The position numbers and the translations under genes are program-made. From Liolophura sinensis (lineage: Eukaryota; Mollusca; Polyplacophora; Chitonida; Chitonidae), in assembly GCF_032854445.1 (NCBI RefSeq), contig NC_088298.1, positions 2,042,160 to 2,106,159 on the forward strand: a stretch of 64,000 bases of DNA, given 5' to 3'. Below, one piece after another: positions 23,063 to 33,889 of this stretch. The notes under the pieces are model-generated. The model was not told the DNA's origin. It did no database searches and worked only from the letters and a program-made list of their open reading frames with translations. Position 1 is the first letter of the stretch, and each line of letters starts with the position of its first letter.

Positions 23063-23127
23063 GTGAGCTGCATTTAGCAACATGAGGTTTAATTTAGCAA
23101 TGTAACAATGTGTCAAAAATAAAAAAA

Positions 23128-23505
23128 GTGGTATGATTACCTAAGGAGTGAGTCTTCATCGGTATGCTTACTTAAGGAGTGGGTCTTCATCGGTATACTT
23201 AAGGAGTGGGCCTTCGTCAGTATGCTTACGTAAGGATTGGACCTTCATCGGTATGTTTACCTAAGGAGTGAGCCTTTATCTGTATGCTTACCTAAGAGGC
23301 GGGACTTCATCGGTATGCTTACGTAAGGAGTGGACCTTCATCGGTATGTTTACCTAAGGAGTGAGCCTTCATCTGTATGCTTACGTAAGGAGTGAACCTA
23401 CATCGGTATGCTTACCCAAGAAGTGGGCCTTACACAGTATGCTTACCTAAGGAGTTGACATTCATCAGTATGCTTACCCAAGGGTTTGGACCTTCATCGG
23501 ACTGT
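23128..23505. repeat. 31-bp minisatellite, about 12 units
   Basis: Unit GGTATGCTTACCTAAGGAGT followed by GGGCCTTCATC, with one unit shortened by an internal deletion at about 23193-23219. Confidence 0.9.
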
Positions 23506-23624
23506 GTTTTTGTTCAGATATTTCTTAAAAATGGACTGATAAAATGACTCGCTGAGATCACAAACTCTTGGTGCCGTGCCTGAAGTGGGAGTGGCCAGTA
23601 ACTGGGAGAGTCATGTGACTGCAA

Positions 23625-23855
23625 CGGGCACCGTGGCCGAGGCGTTTAGCGTGCCTGCGCGGCGCTATTATTCAGCAACCTCTCGCCAATGTGCTCATAC
23701 TGGCTCTGGCTGTGTGTGAGAAGGTCGGTCAACAACCTGCGCTTGGTCGTGGGTTTCCCGTGGGCTCTACCCAGTTTAATCCCATGATAATGCTGGCCGC
23801 CGTCTATTCTTGGGTACGGCTGTAAACACCAGTCAGATAATAAATAAATAAATAA
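23625..23855 (+). mobile_element. SINE-A, full-length, with likely target-site duplication
   Basis: Head GCACCGTGGCCGAGGCGTTT, core TGCGCTTGGTCGTGGGTTTC, 3' TAAA tail. ATGTGACTGC at 23612-23621 and ATGTGATTGC at 23856-23865 flank it (9 of 10 match). Confidence 0.85.
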
Positions 23856-23929
23856 ATGTGATTGCTCAAACTCAAGGGAGATAATTATTGTTAACTGCAT
23901 GTACTGCATATTATATGTATATATGTATG

Positions 23930-24240
23930 AATGCTTGGGGTTTTACGTCATATGACCACGAGAAGTCATTAGTTGTGTGTACATATACTGTGTCTTCTTC
24001 ACGCAGGTCGAATCCATGCCGCCAAAGTGCTGTCGACACTGAAGTATCATGCTGTACACTCAATCACATATACTGACACCGGGTCAACCAGTCTTGTTTC
24101 CTTGCTGGGTTCTGTGATGAGCGATAAGCGAAGAAACAACAGGGTACCATTTAAAGTCTTTGGTATGACCTGACGAGGGACTGACCCCAGGTTTCCCGAC
24201 TTTGAAGCGGTTTGGCGGTCATTGAAAGATGTCTAAATTT
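23930..24240 (-). mobile_element. SINE-B copy
   Basis: GTGTGTACATATACTGTGTC, AATCCATGCCGCCAAAGTGC, ACTGAAGTATCATGC and ACACCGGGTCAACCAGTC in order, with a decayed tRNA-like head at the right end. Confidence 0.7.
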
Positions 24241-24404
24241 TAACACTTGAGCGTAAAACAACCTGAATAATTTTCTGGCTCTAGACCGAAAGTGATAAAA
24301 CAGTTGTGAGGCTAGATACTGGAACTGAAAGTTGAATTCATGACATTTTTTAAAAACAAAGAGTACTTCCGCCGATCTTCTAGAATGTAGATAAGTTTAA
24401 AGAA

Positions 24405-24565
24405 AAGACCAATGTGATCGGGGTGAGTTCAAGTCCAGCGCATGCTGGCTTTCTCTCTGGTCGTGCATGGGAAGATCTGTTCAGTAACTTGCCGATGGTC
24501 GTGGGCTTCCAGCGGGATTTGCCCGTTTCCTTCCACCATAATACTGGTCGTTGTCCAGAAGTAAA
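24405..24565 (+). mobile_element. SINE-A internal fragment
   Basis: GGTGAGTTCAAGTCCAGCGC B-box region, TGCCGATGGTCGTGGGCTTC and TTCCACCATAATACTGG; 3' end lost. Confidence 0.7.
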
Positions 24566-24650
24566 AAAGCCCCATATACCGTACTTAACACGAGGATAAC
24601 GATTTTGAAGAAAAATGACTTCACACAAAGAAAATTAACGTCAGCCAAAC

Positions 24651-26318
24651 TTACGATACTGTGTTAAGACTAATACCGAGCAGACTAGTGTAATCTTTAC
24701 AGGATGAGGGCGAAAGAGAAGTAGAGTTTGCTGACAAAGTTAGCTTATTATCCTTCGGACTTTGTGCGGAAGTTGATAGCATCGGAGTCGTGAAAACTTC
24801 GTTTGTGTGCGCTTGAACTGACCGGCTAGGGAGTGGAAGCGCGGGAGATGGCTGACTGAAGGCGCGATTGCCCTGAAGTAAACTCGACATTTGCTTCTAC
24901 TCTACGTGATCTAATTTAGAATCATACTACTGGATGCTAGCAAGGATTTGTGTCCGGTGACCTGCATAACTTTATGTGGAGCGACGTCAGATTTTACAAG
25001 GGTTTGGATGGTTGTTTTTCGGACCGAGTGATTAGTTTTCCGGCCTTTCAGTCCAGCAGCCTCGGCTGCCCTCTTTATTAGCTCTCCCAAACGATGCTCT
25101 CCCATTGGAGTGGAGTAATACCACACAGCTGCATCAGGTTTGAGGCGACATTCGGGAATAGGTGTGAGGTAGAATGGACTGTCCGGAGACACAGGTTTTT
25201 CTGGACAGGCACAGACGAACATCTTGAAAAGAGCGACGGGACACCGAGGGGTGTCTGTGTTTGGCTCGGCGTAGATGCAAGGGGTGGTCAGGTAGAGATC
25301 CTCTCGTCGACTCCCGTCTCTCGACTTGCTATCCCTTTCGGCCCATTCCAAAAATTCACTGCCATCGGACTCCTGTTTCAAGGTGACATAACCAAACCTG
25401 AGTTTCCTGTGCTCATCTCGTCCTCGGAACCCAAACATTTTACAAAAGAAATAAAGAGGGAGGACTGTAGGCTGTGAGGTGTGTAGGGGCAGAGCTGTTT
25501 TACCTGAAACAACTGCTGTTTTTCCTCCGGAGAAATGCCGTCTGCCGCATGGATTTTCCGGCCCTTCCCCTGCTTCTTCAGGTCCATCTTCTTAGATATC
25601 AGCGCCTTGTTGGCCTTGTGAAACTCACGGGATCGAAGTCAAGTGGTGTACCCGGAATCTTTAAGATGTCTGGAGATGAAATATTTTTAAAAAATTGTTA
25701 AAGGTAAGACAATTTTATCTATTTTTTGTTTGTTTGATTAATTCATTAATTTATTTTTTTGCTTGTTTTTCACCGAGTAAGGAGGCCCATGTATGATTTT
25801 GTTGGAAAGATTATCCAAAACAATTTAATAATATTATTGTGTTCTAAACGGACGAGGTCACTGTTTCAGTCATTTCGAAAGGAGGAATATTTTTTTATTC
25901 TTTTTTCTTTTTTTAACATCTGTTATTTGAAAGTATCTCTCGATGCTGTTTTTCATGTACTCGAGGGATACTGGCTCATACTCTGACCCATCCTTCTTTC
26001 TGATTGAAATGAACATCTCAGCCAGATATTCGTTCAGATGATTTGGAGGAATAAACTCTCTGCACATCTCTGCACATTTATAACATCGTGACTTGTGCTC
26101 ACCACTGTGTTTTTCTTCTTTTGCGAATTAATAAAGGCACTCACATCATTTACTACTTCATATCTACTGGTACTAGGTGTTGCTTCTAAAATGTTGCCCA
26201 GCTCTGGGTCATCAAATGGATTAAATAGCAAGCAAATTTCAGCGTCGGTGAGATCAAAAGGGTCAGAATCTGACTGATGGGCAGCCATGCTTGTTGTGTC
26301 GTCTGCTTGTTGACACAC
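24651..26318 (-). pseudogene. Crypton-type tyrosine recombinase (DUF3504-like), decayed copy 1
   Basis: Successive minus-strand frames match the Crypton/KCTD1-like recombinase layout. The start is at 26318 (acidic N-terminus, then FINSQKKKNTVVSTSHD). Next come IPPNHLNEYLAEMFISIRKK (26050-25990), a lysine-rich link KKMDLKKQGKGRK (near 25580), FRGRDEHRKL with the first catalytic arginine (25430), NHSVRKT (HxxR box) and VMQVTGHKS (24990-24950), and a tail QMSSLLQGN (24890). The frame changes near 26060, 25630, 25440 and 24905, and a TAG interrupts the last part, so it cannot make one protein. The AT-rich stretch 25690-25870 could be an intron ending CATCTCCAG. Cryptons are DNA transposons mobilised by a tyrosine recombinase; host genes were also derived from them, but the breaks argue for a dead element. 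Confidence 0.75.
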
Positions 26319-26350
26319 AAAAAGTAGTCCGTACGTGTGACGTCACAGTT

Positions 26351-26388
26351 ACAACTGTCCAACGTATTAAATAATATCGGACAGTTGT
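26351..26388. repeat. Near-perfect 38-bp palindrome
   Basis: ACAACTGTCC at 26351 pairs with GGACAGTTGT at 26379, and the inner TATTA pairs with TAATA. It lies about 32 bp upstream of the first start codon of Crypton copy 1. Confidence 0.85.
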
Positions 26389-26500
26389 GTTTACTACATA
26401 ATATATTAGGCGCTGGACACAATCAAAATCTCCATACGTGTCCTCTCTATCGATCGAGGTTACTGGTGAAGGGTGAACTAGTGTATTACCAGAGACAACG

Positions 26501-26945
26501 TCTAGGCTTTGTTGATGATGAACTGGTAGTTACTGTAGCGGGAAGTATGACTAGAGGTGGCATGACAGAGCTAGATAGTCTAGGCTTTGTTGATGATGAA
26601 CTGGTAGTTACAGGAGCGGGAAGTATGACTGGAGGTGACATGACAGAGCCAGATTGTCTAGGCTTTGTTGATGATGAACTGGTAGTTACAGGAGCGGGAA
26701 GTATGACTGGAGGTGACATGACAGAGCTAGATAGTCTAGGCTTTGTTGATGATGAACTGGTAGTTACAGGAGCGGGAAGTATGACTGGAGGTGACATGAA
26801 TGAGCTAGATAGTCTAGGCTTTGTTGATGATGAACTGGTAGTTACTGTAGCGGGAAGTATGACTGGAGGTAACATGACAGAGCCAGATTGTCTAGGCTTT
26901 GTTGATGATGAACTGGTGGTGGCAGTTGCGGGAAGTATCGTAAGA
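26501..26945. repeat. 78-bp minisatellite, almost six units
   Basis: Unit begins GTCTAGGCTTTGTTGATGAT and includes AACTGGTAGTTACAGGAGCG and TGACTGGAGGTGACATGACA. A plus frame of 204 codons (26337-26951) reads through it as 26-residue repeats, and a minus frame of 129 codons also stays open; both follow from the unit length. It lies between the two Crypton relics. Confidence 0.93.
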
Positions 26946-26989
26946 GGTTGACAGAGGTTTTGTTGATGACATACCAGCAGTCATGGCTC

Positions 26990-27472
26990 CCCATTACCAA
27001 CTTTTCACCCTCAGATACACGCTGATACAGAGCAAGGCTGGACACACTTTTTGTGACCCGTGACCGCCAAAATTTGTGACGTGCTGAAGTTGAACTGTGA
27101 AAGTATCGTGGCTCCTATGGCATGGATGCTGTGATTGGTATATATTTGGGACAGATTAGAGTGTGCACTCAGTTTGGACATGAAGCGTAATATGGTATCC
27201 TTCCTCAGTGGTTTCCTGGTAAACCAGACAGGAACGCTCCTTTGGGTACTGCCAGAGTCTTCCAGAACGGGATGTTGTTTAGCGATGTATGTTTGAAATG
27301 AAGCCACCAGGCACATGGATGAGTCTGGTCCTTCTGGCATGAAACCAGAAACATTATCTTTGTTACAAGCTCTATGATTTTTTGTCAGTTTGTCCACAAC
27401 CTTATATACGTATTTCAGCCCAGTTATACTGTCCACTTCCACTGCAAATGTGGCCTTAATCATCTTTTCCAT
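26990..27472 (-). pseudogene. Crypton-type tyrosine recombinase, decayed copy 2 (C-terminal part)
   Basis: The minus-strand frame contains KVVDKLTKNHR, a segment PEGPDSSMCLVASFQTYIA, a W-F-T-R-K-P-L-R-K-D stretch, NHSIHAIGAT and AVTGHKK. After an A-run near 27046-27050 the reading frame shifts and continues as SVSSLALYQRVSEGEKLVMG, which should hold the nucleophilic tyrosine. The HxxR catalytic box has become HSIH, so the recombinase would be inactive even without the frameshift. It differs from copy 1 in sequence and belongs to a different subfamily. The N-terminal half is missing. Confidence 0.7.
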
Positions 27473-28465
27473 GCTTTCAAGTCATCGTCAACAGTCTTGT
27501 GTCAAACATAACTTTATTTAATGACCGATAATGGGTTTTTGGGATTGAGGTGAATGGTGGAATAAATCTTCTTCCTGTCAGCTTCACAAATGATGGGGTA
27601 ATGGGTTGTTGTACTATGGCCAAGTTGTTTCTGTTCATCACATGGCTGTCTTGAACATTTCATTTGTATCGGTAAATGCCGGGTCTCTGATCGTGTCAAA
27701 TTACAGACGGGCGGAGCTTTCAGATGGCGATTTTATCCATACCGGAAACTTTCTAGTGAATTTGTTTTGTAGTGAGTACCGTATTCTTTCTGATAGCCAG
27801 TGCAAAATTGCGATAAAGCTTCATTAACACTCAAGGGTCGTATGCCTCAAAATCCACATAGTGTTGTTTTTCGAGGAGGTATTCGGGAAATATTCTCACC
27901 ACAGTTGAATTACAATTTTTTGGCTTCTTTTTTCTAGGGATTCTTAGTTGGTATGAGATGCAGATCATTTCTTGCCGCCTGTAAACACATCGGCATTATC
28001 CTCCATTTATAGCGACAGACAACTCCAGCAGACGACAGTAGGCTGAACTGAGTTATCCCCCTTATTATAATCCCGAGCGGTAATTCTATTGCGCAGGGTG
28101 TATGACCCCCGATGTGAATCATATACCCTGTGGGGACAAGTGTATGTCAACATTTTAACCTGCCTAATCAGCCAATGGCAATCGAGAGTCACGGATGATG
28201 TAGGGGCAAGTATGTATATATCCTTTGTCTGACAACAAATGTGGCTGCCTCGCTGACGCTCAGAGCTGAGAGGTTAGAGCAAGGAAACAGAACTGGTTGG
28301 TTCGGTGTGAGCATAATGTGACTGGGCCGGGTGTGGCGTTAAGGCATACTTAGTTACTCATTCATGCTTACACACACACACAGACAGAGAGAGAGAGAGA
28401 GAGATTCGCCAAGATTCCAGGCATATTGGTAAATTATAACATCTAATATTACATGACTTACATGA
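27473..28465. other. Non-coding stretch with CA/GA dinucleotide run
   Basis: CACACACACA then CAGACA and a GA run at 28370-28405. No gene recognised; the missing 5' part of Crypton copy 2 is not visible. Confidence 0.45.
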
Positions 28466-28795
28466 TTGATGTTTCCCGCCGTACTCAAGAATACCCGCGG
28501 TCAGCGCTATAAGGGGGCAGAGCCAGGAAGAAATCCACCGTTATCTGTTGGTTGCTGCAGACCTTTCCACGTTGTCTACCGCCGGAGAGGATCAAAATTT
28601 TGACTGTGATCAGGTTTGTGGGTGGAGGAAACTGGACGGCTCGGGTTAAACCACCGACCAGGTACCTGACAAACCTCTGCACTTGAAGTCGCAGCCTGGA
28701 ACAGCGACATCTGGATTCGAACACGCGGCCTCATTGATGAAATGCCTGACAGATGCTGTGAGTCAGCACTGTTATCCATTGGGCAAGCCATGTAC
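28466..28795 (-). mobile_element. SINE-A-related element with alternative middle region
   Basis: The 3' end (GCCGTACTCAAGAATA) matches SINE-A, but the middle has TGTGATCAGGTTTGTGGGTG and CCACCGACCAGGTACCTGAC, followed by a head with GGATTCGAACACGCGGCCTC, a good tRNA B-box on the minus strand. It is a second SINE subtype or a recombinant. Confidence 0.65.
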
Positions 28796-29242
28796 TACAG
28801 CATAAAAAGAATTTGGTCTGTACTAATACGGTTTTACCACCAACGGCTGGGAAAAACACAAACACTTAGCCTAAGTTGGAAGTGGCGCACATACCCATTA
28901 TAAGCTCAGCTAATAGGGTGCTTTGGTTGGTTTTTGTAGGCGTCCGAGTGTCTATCTGTCTGTCTATGTCGTTCAGTAACTTTACAGCGAGATGTCGTGG
29001 ACGGATTTACAGTCAAGAGTATTGTCCCCTTGTCTGCAGTGAGGGAATTGTGACTGGTGCAGCTGGTTTGCGCTCACCGGATGCCTTCTCATGTATAATT
29101 GCTTGTTTTCCCCTTCAACTCGTTAAATGGGTTGTTGACTATAATTTCTTAACGATTAGATTAAATGGTAAGACCTCCACGTCGACGATTATTAGATAAA
29201 GCATCGTGGTTTTCATATTCAATTTCTTATCACGTAAAACGC
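28796..29242. other. Non-coding stretch, nothing recognised
   Basis: An open frame of 107 codons at 28876-29199 shows no motif. Confidence 0.4.
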
Positions 29243-29398
29243 CACGTGCGTGGGAAGGTCTGCGGCAACTTGCGGACGGTCGTGGATTTCCCTTGACCTC
29301 TGCCCAGTTTCCACCCACCATAATGCTTCTCACCGTTGTATAGGTGAAATATTCTTGAGTGCGGAGTAAAACACCAATAAATTAAATAAATAAATAAG
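29243..29398 (+). mobile_element. SINE-A, 5'-truncated
   Basis: GTGGGAAGGTCTGCGGCAAC to the TAAA tail at 29380-29398. Confidence 0.8.
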
Positions 29399-30253
29399 TT
29401 ATCTACCAAACTGGGAACGGACCGTGATCGAGTGTTTCGGGTATTTGGCCTTCCACAGCTAGAACACATGCTACAATGCACGGGTTCAAACCTGGCATTT
29501 GACAAGGAAGCAAAACCTGACAAATTGACAAAAGAGCAGTTGTCATTCCCACCGAAAAAATTGGTTTCGACTTCATCCTTTCTGTTCTGATTGTTTTTAT
29601 GATCTTATATAGGCCTATATAGCTAAAATTGTCTCGATAATCTGATATTTAGCAGTCAAAGAAGCAATAAAAAAAACCGAAATTAATCATATCACCATTA
29701 TATATTAATTTCATAAATTATAAATGAGGACAAATAATATTGGCTACATATTTTTGAACACTCTGAAAGGTCCCTGCTACAAGTATTTGGAATCAACAAT
29801 TGCTTATATCATGTAAAATATATCCCTCTAGGATAGAAATACTTGACATGTACATAAGATTTGTGTTCTTATAGGAATGAAAGTCTAACACAAGCTTTCA
29901 AACACCAATTGTTCACCATATTTGTAGATTTCTTTGGTTTTCAAGAAGGCCTGCAGTGGAGGTTTAGCATTCGGTATACCCTTGAGAGAAAAAAGATCTT
30001 CCCGCTTTCGAGCCAAGAAAAAAGACGATTTCGTCAAAAAAATTGTTAGATTACATGATGCTTGAACAAGTAAGAAGGGGTTCTATTGAAAACATATTAA
30101 AATATGAAACATCACTTCAGGTAGAAGGTTTCAGGTTTTCTCAAACAAGCTATCAACATTTGTCATTTATCATATACTCTTAATACAGATCGAGGGGCTT
30201 TTATCTGCCCGGGGTTTTGTGTCAGCGATCAATCTTTCGTGGCAGCAAAATGA
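29399..30253. other. Non-coding stretch, nothing recognised
   Basis: AT-rich; no motif or repeat unit identified. Confidence 0.45.
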
Positions 30254-30532
30254 GTTTTATTTATTTGTTTCATTGGTGTTTGACCGTTTTTTTTACACCG
30301 AAATCAAGAATATTCCACTTATACCACGGCGGCCAGCATTATGATGGGACTAAATCGGACAGAGTCCAGGGTAAACCCATGACCACCCGCTAGTTGTCAA
30401 GAGACCTTCCCACGTACGGCAGGACTGGAAACCAGCATGAACTGGACTTGAACTCACTGCGACCGCACCAGTGAGAGGTTCCTGGGTCGTTTCGTAGCGC
30501 TGGCACGCTTACCACCTCGCCATGGGGCATCA
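30254..30532 (-). mobile_element. SINE-A, near full length
   Basis: TTTA tail, an inserted T-run at 30289-30296 within the 3' end, core GACCACCCGCTAGTTGTCAA, B-box GGACTTGAACTCACTGCGAC and head to about 30530. Confidence 0.82.
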
Positions 30533-31036
30533 AGATAAGTTTACCCATGTTCTCGACACGATATGACTGCAATAATATGTAACTAGACTTAAGCCATTTA
30601 TTCCTTCATTCTGCATGATCGATTGTACATTGACCTGTCATAAGGTGTTTGTGTTCTCTGGTCAAAGCCGTTCATTGCGTAGAAGTCAATACAATGTGTC
30701 ATCTGACATGACACAGGGCAAGGCACCAGACATCACACCACAAACAGTTTACTCGGTTCAATATACCGTTATACTGTATACAGAGTTCTTCAAGATTGAT
30801 ACGTGACGCGAGGCAAAGAATTGGATTCCTGACAAGTAAAGGTTTAACCAAGGTTTAGTAAACATCTCTATCTGTGTTTAATCGACCAGACGTCGAGCTG
30901 TGGGGGTCTATACTTACCTGTCAATCGTAAAATACAGCATTGATGAAAGTCAATCACACGTTGAGGTTATGAAGTCCTCGAGGGATACTGTAAACATCAA
31001 CCTAATGTAATTTACACCCCTGCGTTACTCAGACTT
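30533..31036. other. Non-coding stretch, nothing recognised
   Basis: No motif or repeat found. Confidence 0.45.
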
Positions 31037-31306
31037 AAGGGGCCTCTGTGGCTCAATTGGTTAGCGAGCTAGTGCAAAGTAGTCACCTAGGAGCCTCACA
31101 TCAGTGCGGTCGCTGTGAGTTCAAGTCCACCCCATGCTGCCTTCTTCTCCGGCTGTACGTGGGAAGGTCTGACAGAAGCCTGCGGATGGTCGTGGGTTAC
31201 CCTATGGCTCTGACTGGTTTCCTCCAATCAAATGTTGGCAGCCGTTGTATAAGTGAAATATTCTTGAGTACGGCGTAAAATACCGACCAAGTAAATAAAT
31301 AAATAT
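31037..31306 (+). mobile_element. SINE-A, full length
   Basis: Head GGGGCCTCTGTGGCTCAATT, B-box GTGAGTTCAAGTCC, core TGCGGATGGTCGTGGG, tail (TAAA)n. Lies 106 bp from an oppositely oriented copy. Confidence 0.88.
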
Positions 31307-31411
31307 TGAGACCTATAACTAAATTTATTTTTATGGTGGACCGATTCAGCATATTGATCTCCGGACACTTTTCCTAAGCTGCCGTGTACACAGCTGCTCA
31401 CTGAATAATTT

Positions 31412-31684
31412 ATTTATTTATTTATTTATTTATTTGATTTGTGTTTTACGCCGTACTCAAGAATATTTCACTTATACGACGGCGGCCAGCATTATGGTGG
31501 GTGGAAACCGAGCAAAACCCGGGGGAAACCCAGGACCATCCGCAAGTTGCCGGAAGACCTTCCCACGTAGGCCGGAGAGGAAGCCAGTATGAGCTGGACT
31601 TGAACTCACAGCGACCGCATTTGTGAGAGACTCCTGGGGCATAACGCTGCCCTAGCGCGCTAACCAACTGAACCGCGGAGGCCC
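31412..31684 (-). mobile_element. SINE-A, full length, with 13-bp target-site duplication
   Basis: Tail, core CCATCCGCAAGTTGCCGGAA, B-box GGACTTGAACTCACAGCGAC and head ending CCGCGGAGGCCCC. CACTGAATAATTT at 31399-31411 matches CACTGAAGAATTT at 31685-31697 (12 of 13). Confidence 0.92.
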
Positions 31685-31697
31685 CACTGAAGAATTT

Positions 31698-33009
31698 ACA
31701 ATGTAGTGAAATTGCACAGCAAAATGCAGGAGCTATATACCATAAAGGGTTAAGGAAGGCGGATTCATTTTCTTACCTTCTTTACAGTCTGCCCAGTTAG
31801 AACAGTATAGAAAAGGAGATATATTCTCTATAATATCAAGTAAGACAATATACTTGAGGCCTTTCTGAAATTGAACAACACAGGAACTGCTGGACTATAC
31901 CATCGATATACATGTATTTATTCCACAGCTGACAAATTCAGATCTCGCATGCCCTCTTGACCAAAGATATTTATACGGTGTCCAACAATCCCATGTTGTC
32001 CAGGCTGTGTACGTTGGAACAAGTTTTACGAGTTTCTTTATATCACTTGTACATCTGACCAGACCGTCACAAGCTGTCAATTCAATTCAACTGTATATGC
32101 ACTTTAATCCAGGTGCGGCTTTATGTCAGCGGTAGACATGCCGGGCCTACACGCAGAAATGGCTATCAGGCCAGATGTACACAGTGGGTGGCTTAATGCA
32201 GATTGCAATTGTCAAGACACTCAGTTGTGCTGCTGACTTGAACCTGAGTAGAAGTTAGGTAATTTATTTATAGTTTGCAATTTAAGAAGCGGATGGACAC
32301 ATACTTACAATGTCTATTGAACATGGCATTGACAAATAAACAATTTTTACTTGGCATCTATTATTCAAAAGGGTAAATACATTTATCAAAGCATTGCATG
32401 CATTATGAAAACAGTGAATACACTTATCATGACAGTAAGCACACAGAATTAAGTGAACATGAAGACAATTACTCCAAGCTATTATTACTGTATAATATAT
32501 CCCTTTAATAACAGGGAAAATCTTTTTTGAGCCCCTCATACTCACGCGTCATTACTATCCTAATTACAGTCAAAAAAAATAATCAGTTAAATTTAGCAGA
32601 AAGTCGGTTATCTAAGTGACGGTAGAATGTATTCTGTTATTGCAACAGATTATCCTGTTAAATATAAAACACATAGTCTATTAATTCAACATTAAGATTC
32701 TACTAGACTAACGGAATATTATGACAGAATGTTGTGTTATAAAAACAGAATTCACTCTAACAATACTCAGACAACAATCTTTCTGATAAAATTAACAGGT
32801 TAAGTTTTTGAAGGTGTTTATAAAAAGTTACATGGCAATGTGCACTAAATAAGGTAAGTCATAATAAAATATAGAGAAAGAAATGATCTAAGCACAAAAG
32901 CAAAGCAGAGCGAATTCGAGCAGTTTACATAATCCATATGCCGTAAAGTGTAAATTATAAATAACAGATTTCTCTTCATAATTATCGTGAGAGAAAAATC
33001 CTATGAGCC
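31698..33009. other. Non-coding stretch, nothing recognised
   Basis: AT-rich, no gene or repeat unit I can support. Confidence 0.45.
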
Positions 33010-33155
33010 CTATGAGCCCGGGGGAATCCCACAACGCAACTTGCTGACAGACGTTCCCACACATATGGCCGTAGAAAAAGCCAGTAAGCGTTGGACTTGA
33101 ACTCACAACCACAGCTTTAGTGGGCTCCTGGGTTATTGTGTTTTGCTATATAAAT
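33010..33155 (-). mobile_element. SINE-A internal-to-head fragment
   Basis: CAACTTGCTGACAGACGTTC, GTTGGACTTGAACTCACAAC and GTGGGCTCCTGGGTTATTG; 3' end lost. Confidence 0.7.
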
Positions 33156-33889
33156 GACAGACCGCAGGATAATAAGTAGACTATAGCGTGACATCAGTCT
33201 TTATGTTTTACAAATTCACAATTACAAGTAATGGTATCGTGTCTATTTACGGAGAATGAAGTTTTTAAGGCTATGAGACAGGAACTCTCGTCCATCTAGT
33301 TTCCGTTAATAACATTTGTATCAGGTTCCAGATCTGTACTGGATAAGTGAAGCTTTGGTAAGGTTGCCTCAGATACCTATTAACTTTCCATAAGCCACAA
33401 TGTTAACGTTTAGCGCTGTAGCTCAGTCCCAAACATTCTGTGACCGATAAGCATTGGTACATACTTTGCCCAGCCTGTGAGAAAGCAGCCATAAAATCTT
33501 GACACGGATTGACCGTCAGATCTGAACAATATGCTTCAACATTATTTGTATCAGCGTTAACGACTATGGTGTGCAGCTATACACATCACACGTTGGAAAT
33601 CACAGTCTCCTTTGTCATTCTGAAGTAATTAACCAACAATCAAAACAACAACCAATAAATGAATAAAAAATAAATAAATAAAAACACTTTAAAATGGAAC
33701 TTGTTACTTCCTGGCCTGGTTGATGTTAACACACGCCTCTGACTTGACATAAGACTGAATAACTTTAAAAGTACTACCTAAAAACCCAACAATACATGCT
33801 CTTTAAACATAAAAGTTCGTTTAGAACGTCATTTGCAAATGATTCGGTGGAAAATTATCTACATGCTACGTGTATATATATGTGTGTGT
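33156..33889. other. Non-coding stretch, nothing recognised
   Basis: Contains an AATA/AAAT-rich tract at 33652-33685. No gene. Confidence 0.45.

Noticed and set aside
26337-26951. 204-codon plus-strand repeat protein
   Set aside because: It is the 78-bp minisatellite plus flank, antisense to two recombinase relics, with an equally open frame on the other strand.
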